Below, piece by piece: positions 19,501 to 26,973 of a stretch of DNA of 64,000 nt. The translations under genes and the position numbers were made by a program. Source of the stretch: Caballeronia sp. TF1N1 (GTDB lineage: Bacteria > Pseudomonadota > Gammaproteobacteria > Burkholderiales > Burkholderiaceae); assembly GCF_022878925.1 (NCBI RefSeq), contig NZ_CP084630.1:62001-126000 (forward strand). Direction: 5' to 3'. Every line of letters begins with the position of its first letter. Positions within the stretch are counted from its first letter, which is position 1. The notes below the pieces were generated by a model that was not told where the DNA came from, did no database searches, and saw only the letters and a program-made list of their open reading frames with translations.

Positions 19501-20162
19501 AGTGGGTATCGGAACATCTTGTATGGGAGGCGGCGCGGCGGGGTATAGACGCGACGATCCTCAGGCCTGGAAACATCACAGGCGTTGCTGGATCTGGCTT
19601 TTGCTTACCCGATCGCAATCGCGTACTTTTACTGGTCAAGGGTTCGCTGCAATTGGGCTTTGCCCCTGCCGGAGATACTGCGTTTGACTTCACGCCAGTT
19701 GATTTTCTCGCTCAAGCGATCGTCCGTTGTACGCTGGATCCACATCGAGAGCTGCAAGTGTTTCACTTCCAAAATCCGCAGCCGTTGACTTGGGCGTCTT
19801 ACCTTGGAGCACTATCTCGCCTTGGCTTTCAACTTACGCTCGAAGAACCTGAGCTGTGGCGTCAAAGATTGCCGGGAATCGACGAGAACAATGCTTTGTT
19901 CGACGTGATCGCGTTCTATTTGGACGACTCCCAAGAAGACATCGGCGACATGTCGAGGATCGCGCATGAATTGAGCGCGGCGACTTTGAAGCGGCTGGGT
20001 CTCTCGTACCCGGAGAAAGACGCCGCATTGCTCGATGCACATTTTCGCTTCTTAATTCGCAATGGTTTCTTGCCTGTCCCACCTTCTACCAAATCATTGA
20101 CGACGAATAAGCAGGCAGCCGAGCCGGACGTCATGCAGCCGGACGCCGCGCAGTCGGCTTGA
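16515..20162 (+). CDS. pvfC: Single-module NRPS (N-terminal extension, A, T, reductase), PvfC/MgoA/HamD-like
   Basis: A 1215-residue synthetase. Order: an N-terminal domain of about 190 residues (VSGNTRLGANVLAMLHEMGHSV, formyltransferase-like look but not assignable); adenylation domain about 200-690 with TIFTSGSTGVPKGVMLTH, GPAECT and YRTGDIVQW..GRRDAQVKIRGFRVELGEIE; carrier domain about 720-790 with DLGGHSL (phosphopantetheine Ser); and a terminal NAD(P)-type thioester reductase from about 828 with TGANGFLGS and Y-x-x-x-K in GYNVTKW. There is no condensation or thioesterase domain, so one amino acid would be loaded and released reductively, as in PvfC/HamD (Val or Leu). ATG 16515 has GAGGGA upstream. 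Confidence 0.9.
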   Translation: MRNLTFAVSGNTRLGANVLAMLHEMGHSVETNETQSGPLRDITEALGLGENPSVLDADGRSIDWLIGCDASIDLRKQRLSGVDQPKILAFSASSATFPPSLIRVEWQSIDPDGTVRRASSRDIELASKLCGADMVAEVETAAEELFIEIVSLLGRDAFNDDAMTVLSGNILDDGTFAVDLAKLAGWHASNLTDRHFDLDASLPEMVFSAAQANPQAVALHDEDGTIDYATFVSAAKKLAQQLSAGFTASSTVAYDDAGAPRVIAVRLRKSSLLYVAILGAIGSGAAYLPLDPSFPMERVRVILEQAHAECLITDEAFDSSALSDLPIRVVPLTRKVFESSILDDSAWPLEDDPERASRCAITIFTSGSTGVPKGVMLTHRNIVHFCHWYREYAELTAASRVLQFCTVAFDVSLLDIFPTFLAGATLVVPTEEQRHALDDLSQLIARQRLSHAFLPPALLAVMPPAEWPELKHLLTGGDICFPETIARFGSERQFHNIFGPAECTVLVTIARLQPTDNNRLIGHPMANVRCYVLDETGYPVRTGEAGELCVAGAGVAKGYLRRPDLSGERFVSNRYATANGLWDNEMLYRTGDIVQWDNKGSLHFVGRRDAQVKIRGFRVELGEIENAALATGMFGQCACVVDDRKRVRIFLSKPLDQAVTAEMLRAALAVKLPDYMLPYEALVIDALPSTHNGKIDRGALARIPSQREAAPANDREPANATERQLRGLWATLLDLEEEEIGRHDSFFDLGGHSLLVSRLMLAVKRQMAGNAPLARFMEKPTIEALASLLTDRERKKGDRIPPRVYEDMRLADDIRPLEGLRPDPRKLSNVLLTGANGFLGSFIAAELLAQSKATVWCLIRAENETDGRARLDAALRANGMGALAGHSRLQVVLGDLAKVRLGLSKETWARFADKIDAIYHNGAHVNHVYDYPFLYRANVGSTLELLRLACERRNKSLHFVSTLSAASATDEVGKLVEDGPSLNAPAFVNNGYNVTKWVSEHLVWEAARRGIDATILRPGNITGVAGSGFCLPDRNRVLLLVKGSLQLGFAPAGDTAFDFTPVDFLAQAIVRCTLDPHRELQVFHFQNPQPLTWASYLGALSRLGFQLTLEEPELWRQRLPGIDENNALFDVIAFYLDDSQEDIGDMSRIAHELSAATLKRLGLSYPEKDAALLDAHFRFLIRNGFLPVPPSTKSLTTNKQAAEPDVMQPDAAQSA

Positions 20163-20193
20163 AAAGCGTTGTTCCACTACAAAGGAGAGCATC

Positions 20194-20682
20194 ATGCAGC
20201 AAGAAGTACTGAACAAATTGCGTCCAGATACGTCGATTGCCAATTTGGACACGACGATCCACGAGGGCGTCGCTGAACTCAACGCACCCGCTCGCAAGGT
20301 GTGGGAAACCGTTGGCCGTTTTGATGGATACAACCGGTTCGTTACCGGCTTGGAGCGCATCGAGATGACGGGCACGGCCAACGGACTGCGTTCGCTGCGC
20401 AACAAATTTTTTACCGGTGGCGATCTAGTCGTGGAGCAGTTGAACTCTCGCGACGACGAAAATATGACCATGACGTGGACCCTCATCTATACCACGTTTG
20501 ACATCGGTAACATGTGGGCGTCCATGGAAGTCGTGCCTCGCGGCGACAACGCATGTACTGCCACCTACCGAATAGCTGGTGAGGCAAGATCGGGTGATTC
20601 TAAGGACCAGCCCGCATTCGACAAGTTTGCGGTTGACTTTCTCAAGATGGCGATGGACAACCTTCGCAAGATGTTCAACTGA
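20194..20682 (+). CDS. pvfD: SRPBCC/polyketide-cyclase-like protein, PvfD/MgoD/HamE-like
   Basis: A 162-residue START/SRPBCC-fold protein: VAELNAPARKVWETVGRFDGYNRFVTGLERIEM, central antiparallel strands and a C-terminal helix (FAVDFLKMAMDNLRKMF). A consensus AAAGGAGAG precedes ATG 20194. It is the fourth gene of the pvf/mgo/ham order, 31 bp after the NRPS. Its exact catalytic role in homologous clusters is not well defined; binding or processing of the reactive pathway intermediate is the usual assumption. Confidence 0.85.
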   Translation: MQQEVLNKLRPDTSIANLDTTIHEGVAELNAPARKVWETVGRFDGYNRFVTGLERIEMTGTANGLRSLRNKFFTGGDLVVEQLNSRDDENMTMTWTLIYTTFDIGNMWASMEVVPRGDNACTATYRIAGEARSGDSKDQPAFDKFAVDFLKMAMDNLRKMFN

Positions 20683-20824
20683 GGCAGGATCTAAGCGAGT
20701 CTGGGTCGCGGCCTTGCGGGGTCGCCGTGAAGCCGCGGCCGAGCGTCAATCAGATGGGATCTAAGGCGACTAAGTCGCAAATCGACTAGTTTCGCGCGGA
20801 TCGTGATCAACCAAAATTTAAGTC

Positions 20825-22027
20825 ATGGACCGATACAATCCGCCTGGAAGTCGCTGGAAACTGGCAAAACGCACAGGGCAAATGACTCATTCCGCTTTGC
20901 GGGAACTGCTAAAAGTGGCTGAGCGACCCGACGTTATCTCATTTGCGGGCGGGCTCCCATCGCCCGCTCTGCTGCCATCGGACCGCATCAAGGAGGTTCT
21001 GAAACGCATTTTAGAGACCGACGCGGTAGGGACGCTGCAGTATGGTCCATCGGAGGGTTATACGCCGTTACGTGAGGCGATTGCTGAGCAGCTCTCGAGC
21101 ACGGGTTCGACGGTCTATCCCTCGCAGGTGTTGGTGACGACTGGCTCGCAGCAGGCGCTTGACCTACTTGCGCGCGTGCTTATCGATGAAGGCAGCAAGG
21201 TATTAATTGAAGCGCCCACGTATCTTGGCGCCGTGCAGGCCTTCTCACAATATGAGCCACAATTCGAGCAGGTAAAGAGCGATGACGCGGGCTTGATACC
21301 CAGTCTGCTGTCCCAGAGCCAAGTGCAGGAGGCACGTCTCCTTTATACCCAACCGAACTTTCAGAATCCAACGGGACGGCGCCTGGCTCCTGAACGTCGC
21401 CGCCAACTTGCGGAGTTATCGCTTGCCAACAATCTCCTCGTAGTTGAGGACGATCCCTATGGTGACCTAGTCTATAAGGGTGGTGCGCTTCCCTCGATAC
21501 GGTCCCTGGCGTCCGACACGGTCGTTTATTTAGGTTCCTTTTCGAAAATCTTGGCCCCCGGCTTGCGTGTGGGCTATTTGGTCGCACCAGACGATTTGAT
21601 GGCGAAACTAGTACAAGCGAAGCAAGCTAGCGACTTGCACACAGCTGGCATTACGCAACGGGTAGCGTATCACGCCTTTAGAAACGGTTTCTTCGCATCG
21701 CACCTCGACGAATTGAAGGTCAGGTATTCCGAGCAATGCGAAATAATGTTGCAAAGCCTAGAACTTTTTATGTCGCCCGGCGTAACTTGGAGTCGTCCCG
21801 AAGGAGGGATGTTTCTGTGGATAACTTTACCAACCCAGCTTGACGCTTCTGATGTATTCGTCGCGGCAATGCAAGCCGGCGTAGCGGTTGTGCCAGGAGC
21901 CGCCTTTTATGCGACGGAGCCACAGCATAATACGCTGAGATTATCGTTCACGACCGCAACGTCCGCTCAAATTCGTAGCGGGATCGAGCTGCTGGGCCGA
22001 ATAATAGAAGCCAGTCTTCGTCAGTGA
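20825..22027 (+). CDS. PLP-dependent aminotransferase (class I/II, LysN/2-aminoadipate type)
   Basis: A 400-residue fold-type I aminotransferase: ISFAGGLPSPALLPSD, YGPSEGYTPLREAIA, TTGSQQALDLLARVLIDEG, YTQPNFQNPTG, VEDDPYGDLVY, and the Schiff-base Lys in YLGSFSKILAPGLRVGY. Relatives act on branched-chain, aromatic or 2-aminoadipate substrates; the substrate cannot be read from sequence. It lies 142 bp after the pvfD-like gene in the same direction and could supply or recycle the amino acid for the NRPS, or belong to the following catabolic region. A hairpin follows its stop. Confidence 0.88.
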   Translation: MDRYNPPGSRWKLAKRTGQMTHSALRELLKVAERPDVISFAGGLPSPALLPSDRIKEVLKRILETDAVGTLQYGPSEGYTPLREAIAEQLSSTGSTVYPSQVLVTTGSQQALDLLARVLIDEGSKVLIEAPTYLGAVQAFSQYEPQFEQVKSDDAGLIPSLLSQSQVQEARLLYTQPNFQNPTGRRLAPERRRQLAELSLANNLLVVEDDPYGDLVYKGGALPSIRSLASDTVVYLGSFSKILAPGLRVGYLVAPDDLMAKLVQAKQASDLHTAGITQRVAYHAFRNGFFASHLDELKVRYSEQCEIMLQSLELFMSPGVTWSRPEGGMFLWITLPTQLDASDVFVAAMQAGVAVVPGAAFYATEPQHNTLRLSFTTATSAQIRSGIELLGRIIEASLRQ

Positions 22028-22052
22028 TGCGGGCAATTGCACCGCCCGCATC
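22026..22052. terminator. Hairpin between convergent genes
   Basis: Perfect 9-bp stem GATGCGGGC (22026-22034) / GCCCGCATC (22044-22052) with a 9-nt loop, exactly between the convergent aminotransferase and DUF296 genes. No clear U-tract on either strand, so termination strength is uncertain. Confidence 0.5.
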
Positions 22053-22056
22053 GACC

Positions 22057-22500
22057 TTATTGCGAAGAGTCCGATAGCCACTCTTGTACAGTCACCTCAA
22101 CAGTGATGAAGGTGGGATTCATGCCACGTACTAAGCGCCCGGCGACTACCTGACTGTCCGTTCCAGACAGTATTGCGGTTAGCTCCGTTGAGTATTGATC
22201 ATCCAGTATTGACGCCGATGTCGATACAACCTCCCCAAACAGTCCGACGATCTCGACGCCCGGCCCTTTAACCAATTGCACGGGTAGTGTCGTGTTCCCA
22301 CCGACCGACAGATTTCCATCGATCAAGCTGCCGACCGCGCTGCGCACGATGGCTCGTCGGATTTCAAAGCTCTCGCACAGTTTCTCCAGCGATTCGACGA
22401 TGTCTTCGTTCGGTTTCAAGCGAGCGATTACAGTCCGTCCGTAGACACCACATTTCATTTCAACGTCACACGAATCAATAAGCGTCTTCACGGTGCTCAC
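22057..22500 (-). CDS. PPC/DUF296 domain protein A, module 1
   Basis: A 147-residue protein made almost entirely of one PPC (DUF296) domain: TVIARLKPNEDIVESLEKLCESFEIRRAIVRSAVGSLIDGNLSVGG, GPGVEIVGLFGEV, and TFITVEVTVQEWL. The paralogue at 36151-36615 aligns along its length (GRxxxARxKPNxDxxESLxxLC; VRxxVGSLIDGNL; GPGVEIxxxxGE; FITxEVxVQEW). Bacterial PPC proteins form trimers; function is unknown and DNA binding is not established. The start is GTG 22500, overlapping the stop of protein B by 4 bp (GTGA), so the two are translationally coupled. Confidence 0.82.
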   Translation of the reverse strand: MSTVKTLIDSCDVEMKCGVYGRTVIARLKPNEDIVESLEKLCESFEIRRAIVRSAVGSLIDGNLSVGGNTTLPVQLVKGPGVEIVGLFGEVVSTSASILDDQYSTELTAILSGTDSQVVAGRLVRGMNPTFITVEVTVQEWLSDSSQ

Positions 22501-23024
22501 CCTATCGTGGTTGGTCCAAATAGTGTGTATCGCGTTTCCGCGTCGTCATACTTAGCGAAGCCCACATCCTCGGAGGTACAAAGATGTAATATCAATGACT
22601 CTTGGCCCACTTCAAGCCGATCCAAATCGAAGTGACCGCCATGTAGGCGCCCATCCGTACTGACGAAAGCTCCGTGGCAGTGCAGTTCAACCCCTCCTGA
22701 ATGATTCCGGCCGATCGTAATGGAACCATGCAATAAGGCGACTTCGCCGGTTTCTAGCATTGGCGCGCCGTAGACGTAAGGACGTTCGCCTTGCATTGCC
22801 TGAGTGACTAGGTGGTATTGCAGAGCGCTAGCAGTCCCGCTAGAAATTCGGCCAGTTGCGCCGGCGAACGCGTAGCGTGTCGCCAGAGCCCGTAATTCAA
22901 CGCCAGCGCATCTTCCGCTAGGAATTTCCACACGTATTTCACTCGGCTGCCGCACAAGCGCAGCTAGCACCCGCGGATGCGCTGCTAATCCAGGGTGATG
23001 GAACACGTTAGTTGTTGGCATCAT
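22497..23024 (-). CDS. PPC/DUF296 domain protein B, module 1
   Basis: A 175-residue PPC/DUF296 protein, first gene of a two-gene operon. It contains the His-rich core VELHCHGAFVSTDGRLHGGHFDLD, which in PPC folds supplies metal-binding histidines; partner A lacks this. Paralogue: 36612-37202 (ILHCHGGFVDETGKAHGGHI). ATG 23024 is followed immediately by a second ATG. A sigma-54 promoter (23057-23073) and a 9-bp palindrome (23034-23055) lie just upstream. The pairing of a His-containing and a His-lacking PPC protein suggests a hetero-oligomer; this is inference. Confidence 0.82.
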   Translation of the reverse strand: MMPTTNVFHHPGLAAHPRVLAALVRQPSEIRVEIPSGRCAGVELRALATRYAFAGATGRISSGTASALQYHLVTQAMQGERPYVYGAPMLETGEVALLHGSITIGRNHSGGVELHCHGAFVSTDGRLHGGHFDLDRLEVGQESLILHLCTSEDVGFAKYDDAETRYTLFGPTTIG

Positions 23025-23033
23025 TCGGCGGCC

Positions 23034-23055
23034 CTTATGGTTAGGAAACCATAAG
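23034..23055 (-). promoter_or_regulatory. Palindrome over the DUF296 module 1 transcription start
   Basis: CTTATGGTT-AGGA-AACCATAAG, perfect 9-bp arms with a 4-bp centre, between the sigma-54 -12 element and the start codon. The predicted transcription start (about 23047) falls inside it, as expected for a repressor operator. LysR proteins also bind such dyads. Module 2 has no copy at this position. Confidence 0.6.
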
Positions 23056-23056
23056 A

Positions 23057-23073
23057 TAGCAAATTTGATGCCT
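23057..23073 (-). promoter_or_regulatory. Sigma-54 promoter of DUF296 pair, module 1
   Basis: On the minus strand AGGCAT-CAAAT-TTGCTA gives the GG-N10-GC spacing of sigma-54 promoters (consensus TGGCAC-N5-TTGCA). It lies about 35 bp before the ATG at 23024. An activator gene of the matching class is about 1.3 kb away. Confidence 0.7.
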
Positions 23074-23161
23074 TTTGACGTAGCGCTTGTAAATCTTGCT
23101 CAGCAACGGCTTCGCATTTGTTTTGTCCTGCATCAACGTCTACAGATGGTTCTGGGAAGCG

Positions 23162-23188
23162 ACAGGTGTAGCGATAGGCGGTCGCTCA
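23162..23188 (-). promoter_or_regulatory. Candidate upstream activator site, module 1
   Basis: ACAGGTGTAGCG (23162-23173), part of a dyad GTAGCGA-N7-TCGCTCA (23168-23188). The same ACAG(A/G)TGTAGCG occurs at 37353 in module 2 at practically the same distance, about 90 bp, from the sigma-54 promoter and in the same orientation. Binding by the adjacent activator is inferred. Confidence 0.55.
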
Positions 23189-23239
23189 GACGTTGTTGTT
23201 CGGAATCGTCAAACGGCCGAAGAGGTGCGACAAGACACG

Positions 23240-24145
23240 TTAAATCACTTCCCTCGCATTCCTGCCGGAGAGGCCCATTTGGGCGGCAATATCGACAAAG
23301 CGCTCTACACACGGATTAAGCGTGTGTGGATTCCAGACGAGTGCCACATCGACGAACGGAGCATGTAGCAGCGGCACGAAACGAACGTTCTCAGCACGAG
23401 TGCTGCGCATCGAACTGTGAACAAGCGCCACACCAAGGTCCTGTGCCACCAAGTTCACGATGGTTTGCTGGAATTTCGTCTCAATGCGCACGCGCGGTGT
23501 GAAATTTGACCGACGACAGTGCTCGACAATGGTGTTGTAGATGAATGGAGATGCAGAATGTGGAGAAATGATGAACCAGTCTTCGCGCAACTCGGCGATG
23601 GATATAGCGGCTCGCATACAGAGCCGATGCCTTTCCGGCAACACCGCGACCAATTGCTCCCTGAACACTGTGCGGGTCTCAAGCTCAATCGCCGAATCGG
23701 ATGGATACATGACGCCAATATCGGCTTTACCTGCGTGGATATCGGCGACTAACTGTGTAGGAATGCTCTCGCTGAGCTTCAATTCGACGCGTGGGAATGC
23801 CGACGAATAAGCGCGTGTCAAGATTGGAACGATACTGTAAGCCGCAGCGAACATAAACCCGGCTACCAGTGATCCCTCCTCACCTAAGTCGGCGGCGCGT
23901 GCGTGGCTGCGCGCTTTATCCACAGTGGCCAGGATCATCTTCGCGTCGCTATAAAAGCGATGCCCTGCTGGCGAGAGGCGAACAACGCGACTTGTACGAT
24001 CTAGTAAAAGTACGCCGAGTTCGGTTTCGAGCAACGCAATTTGGCGCGACAACGGCGGTTGGGATATATGGAGGAGTGAAGCCGCTCGTCCGAAATGGAG
24101 CGTCTCTGCTAGCACCACGAAATAGCGTATTTGCCTCAGTTCCAT
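23240..24145 (-). CDS. LysR-family regulator, module 1
   Basis: A 301-residue LysR protein. The N-terminal winged helix is MELRQIRYFVVLAETLHFGRAASLLHISQPPLSRQIALLE; the effector-binding domain starts near residue 90 (SLVAGFMFAAAYSIVPILTRAYSSAFPRVELKLSE). The paralogue at 37392-38291 shares FMFAAAYS(I/V)VP, ESIP, the VAxxLGVALVHxSM-like segment and the WDP/WNPHTLNPC end. It lies upstream of the DUF296 pair in the same direction and is divergent from the sigma-54 activator gene. The effector is unknown; the shared binding domain suggests related ligands for both modules. Confidence 0.9.
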   Translation of the reverse strand: MELRQIRYFVVLAETLHFGRAASLLHISQPPLSRQIALLETELGVLLLDRTSRVVRLSPAGHRFYSDAKMILATVDKARSHARAADLGEEGSLVAGFMFAAAYSIVPILTRAYSSAFPRVELKLSESIPTQLVADIHAGKADIGVMYPSDSAIELETRTVFREQLVAVLPERHRLCMRAAISIAELREDWFIISPHSASPFIYNTIVEHCRRSNFTPRVRIETKFQQTIVNLVAQDLGVALVHSSMRSTRAENVRFVPLLHAPFVDVALVWNPHTLNPCVERFVDIAAQMGLSGRNAREVI

Positions 24146-24215
24146 GCGTAGCGGCCCCAGATTCGCGCTTCAGGCGTTTATCGATACCTTTGCCGTATCG
24201 ACGCTCGCATAATAA

Positions 24216-24230
24216 TGTATTGGAGCATAT
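24216..24230. promoter_or_regulatory. Motif shared by both LysR/activator intergenic regions
   Basis: TGTATTGGAGCATAT, in the divergent region between the LysR and activator genes. The module 2 counterpart is TGTATTGGAAAATAT at 38327-38341. Conservation in an otherwise different intergenic sequence suggests a LysR binding site (T-N11-A type). Confidence 0.5.
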
Positions 24231-24343
24231 TAATAAAGCCTTCTATCCTTGGTCTCGGAGACAAGCCGTCGGCAGCTCCTCACGTGATTCGCGAGGCCAC
24301 AAGCCCCGCCGATTCTGCCGACTAAATAAATATGAGAGATGCC

Positions 24344-25480
24344 ATGACCGCCCACGAACCGTTGGATCGCGCTGGTGCAAGCTCGCCCCCATTATCTTCG
24401 CTTCCCTTGAGTAGACTTTGCGGTGATGACCCTGCGATGATAGCCACACTGTCGCGAGCTCGCCTATTGATCGACCGACAGCTTCCCATCCTTATCCTTG
24501 GCGAAACTGGCACGGGGAAGGAGTACCTTGCTCGTGCGTTACACGAGTACAGTAGCCGATGCCGTGCGGCAATGGTCCCAGTCAATTGCGGCTCAATTCC
24601 GGAAAATTTGATCGAGAGCGAGTTGTTCGGATATTCTCGCGGAGCCTTTTCCGGCGCGCTCTCGAGCGGCATGAAGGGAAAGGTGATGCTCGCGCATCGC
24701 GGTACTCTTTTCCTTGATGAGATCGGAGATATGCCGGCCGCCCAACAAACTCGTCTTTTGCGAGTGCTCTCTGAGCGCGAGGTAACTCCGATCGGGTCGA
24801 CGGAACCTCTTAAAGTGGATCTTCAGCTGATCTGCGCGACTCATCAGAATATTGAATCGCATGTTGAAGCTGGAACGTTCCGAGAAGATCTTTACTATCG
24901 AATAGCGGTCGGTATCATACAATTGCCACCTGTGCGGGAAAGGCTCGACCTTGCTTGGATATTGCAATCGATTCTTGAAAGCGAAGTCCCCGGCATGACC
25001 TTAGAACGCAATGTCGACCGGGAGGCACGCGACATTCTGATGCAAAACCAATGGCCTGGAAATCTGCGCCAAATGCGCGCGGCCATTCAGTATGCATGTG
25101 CAGTCAGAAGCGACGAAATGATCCGCGCAGCGGACCTGCCTAGTAATCTTATGCCTGGCAAGATCGTTAGCAAGAGGCACCGCCCAGGGGTAACGCAACA
25201 ACCCTCATTCGATATGTCGCCAGACGCCTCCGGCTCGCTAGTTGAGCGGTCCAGCGCGCGACCTCTCAAGTGGCATACAGATATGCGAGGCCCGTCCGCC
25301 TCTCTACCTAGCGAGCGTGACAATATCCTCCGTGCGCTCTCAGCGAGCCGATGGAATATTTCTGCCGCATCACGTGATCTTGGGATTTGTCGAGCATCGC
25401 TGTATCGGAAGTTGCGGGAGCTTCGCATACCACATGTGCGCGACATGGGAAGTGACATCCTTATGGCGGACGCCGGTTAA
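24344..25480 (+). CDS. Sigma-54-dependent activator without sensory domain, module 1
   Basis: A bacterial enhancer-binding protein of about 378 residues. The AAA+ core begins almost at once: Walker A GETGTGKE (about 53-60), L1 loop GAFSGA (about 100-105; the family consensus is GAFTGA), Walker B GTLFLDEIGD and an Arg-finger region FREDLYYRIAVGIIQLPPVRER. A Fis-type helix-turn-helix (RDNILRALSASRWNISAASRDLGICRASLYRKLREL) closes the protein. There is no receiver, GAF or PAS domain, so activity must be controlled through expression or a partner. ATG 24344 has GAGAG upstream; ATG 24332 is the alternative. Confidence 0.9.
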   Translation: MTAHEPLDRAGASSPPLSSLPLSRLCGDDPAMIATLSRARLLIDRQLPILILGETGTGKEYLARALHEYSSRCRAAMVPVNCGSIPENLIESELFGYSRGAFSGALSSGMKGKVMLAHRGTLFLDEIGDMPAAQQTRLLRVLSEREVTPIGSTEPLKVDLQLICATHQNIESHVEAGTFREDLYYRIAVGIIQLPPVRERLDLAWILQSILESEVPGMTLERNVDREARDILMQNQWPGNLRQMRAAIQYACAVRSDEMIRAADLPSNLMPGKIVSKRHRPGVTQQPSFDMSPDASGSLVERSSARPLKWHTDMRGPSASLPSERDNILRALSASRWNISAASRDLGICRASLYRKLRELRIPHVRDMGSDILMADAG

Positions 25481-25799
25481 ACGATAGTTGCACTTCGAGC
25501 GCCATACCGATACTACACGCGATAGCCTGCAAAGCGAGAGTAAGCATTCTGCGGCCCAAAGGGGCGCCGAGTTGATCTTCGCGAATACGCGCTTACAAAT
25601 GCTAGTGTCGTGGCAGGTGTATAGGCGGCGCGTCGGACAAGTCAATCTGCTGGCGATGCGTTGGCCTTTGAAAACAGTAGGGCGCGTGAAGGGCGGTTAA
25701 CGCTACACGAATCCTTCGGCCGCGACGTTCACCGACTCTGAAATCTGCGCAGGCTTTTTTGCGATCGAGATTTATAGTATATAAACGCGGGGAAATCGA
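25481..25799. other. Intergenic region before 2Fe-2S reductase
   Basis: About 320 bp without a gene. TGGCGA-TGCGT-TGGCCT at 25651-25667 has GG-N10-GC spacing but a poor -12 box, and CGCTACA at 25701-25707 (reverse of TGTAGCG) lies downstream of it, so a sigma-54 promoter here is only a weak possibility. An AT-rich segment (TTTATAGTATATAAA) lies close to the 25800 start. Confidence 0.4.
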
Positions 25800-26831
25800 A
25801 TGGCTTATCAGGTGACGATTCAGCAAAGCGGCCGACAGTTCGAAGTCGAGCTGGGCGAAACTGTTTTAAATGCTGCGCTGCGTAAGAGTGTGCCTTTGCC
25901 CCACGGATGCAAGAACGGCGCATGCGGTGCGTGCAGAGGCATGATCGTGAAGGGTAAAGTTGTGCAAGGAGCGCATTCTCCGTCTGCACTGTCCAACGAT
26001 CAGAGAAGCCAGGGAATGGCGCTGTTCTGCTGTTCGACAGCGCAGACCGACCTCATCATTGAAGTTGACGAAGTGATCGCTGTTACTGGCATCAAGCCGA
26101 AGAGAATGCCATGCAGGGTTGAGAAGCTGGACCGTAAGACCGATGATGTCATCGAATTGAAGCTCAAAACAGCGCACGATATGCGGCTTCAATATCTCGC
26201 TGGACAGTACATCGAGATTCTCCTAAAAGATGGCAATAGGCGAAGTTACTCGATGGCCAGTCCGCCTCATCTTAACGGACCCCTTGAACTACACATCCGC
26301 TGGATGCCTGGCGGCGTATTAACGGACCATGTCTTTGGTGCAATGAAGGAACGTGATCTTCTGCGCATTGAAGGTCCATTTGGCACTTTCTTTTTACGTG
26401 AAGATTCGGACAAACCAGTCATTTTTTTCGCGTCGGGGACGGGCTTTGCGCCGATCAAGGCCATGATCGAGCACGCATTGTTCAAGGAACTGAGTCGTCC
26501 GATTTCGTTGTATTGGGGAGGACGCCGAAAGGAAGACCTTTACATGATGGCTTTGGCAGAACGTTGGGCGAGAGAGGTGCCGGGTTTCACCTTCGTTCCG
26601 GTACTCTCCGAACCCGGCGTTAACGGGAGTTGGCTCGGCCGGACAGGTTTGGTACACCGCGCGGTTATCGAAGATTTGCCCGACTTGAGCGGTTATCAGG
26701 TATATGCTTGTGGCGCGCCAGTAATGGTGGAAGCGGCGCGGCGCGACTTCACACTTTGCCACCGGTTGCCAACTGACGAATTCTTTGCAGATTCGTTCAC
26801 AAGTTCAGCAGACGTCAAAAATGTGGTGTGA
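25800..26831 (+). CDS. 2Fe-2S ferredoxin/FNR-type reductase (AscD-like)
   Basis: A 343-residue soluble electron-transfer reductase. The N-terminal plant-type ferredoxin domain has C-x4-C-x2-C in HGCKNGACGACRG and a further Cys in ALFCCS. The FAD-binding barrel carries the RSYSMAS motif and the NAD(P) domain has FASGTGFAPIKAMIEH and YACGAPVMVEAA. Order and length match CDP-6-deoxy-glucoseen reductase-like (AscD/UbiB-type flavin) reductases, which deliver electrons from NAD(P)H to an oxygenase or dehydratase. No such partner is adjacent; the AurF-like oxygenase 9 kb upstream is a speculative one. The gene stands alone on the plus strand. Confidence 0.88.
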   Translation: MAYQVTIQQSGRQFEVELGETVLNAALRKSVPLPHGCKNGACGACRGMIVKGKVVQGAHSPSALSNDQRSQGMALFCCSTAQTDLIIEVDEVIAVTGIKPKRMPCRVEKLDRKTDDVIELKLKTAHDMRLQYLAGQYIEILLKDGNRRSYSMASPPHLNGPLELHIRWMPGGVLTDHVFGAMKERDLLRIEGPFGTFFLREDSDKPVIFFASGTGFAPIKAMIEHALFKELSRPISLYWGGRRKEDLYMMALAERWAREVPGFTFVPVLSEPGVNGSWLGRTGLVHRAVIEDLPDLSGYQVYACGAPVMVEAARRDFTLCHRLPTDEFFADSFTSSADVKNVV

Positions 26832-26973
26832 TTCGAAGAGACGTTTTTGATCCTATGTTGGCAGAGCGAATCCGCGCGATGCGCCACTCATCAAGTCGTC
26901 GGCTATCGAGTCTGATGCCCGTTGATTCCGACATTGCTGCGATGCATTGTTGGCAAGCAGCACTCCCAGCTTG

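Noticed and set aside
25651..25667. Possible sigma-54 promoter before the 2Fe-2S reductase
   Set aside because: Spacing fits, but the -12 box reads TGGC instead of TTGC, the leader would be over 120 nt, and the CGCTACA copy lies downstream of it.
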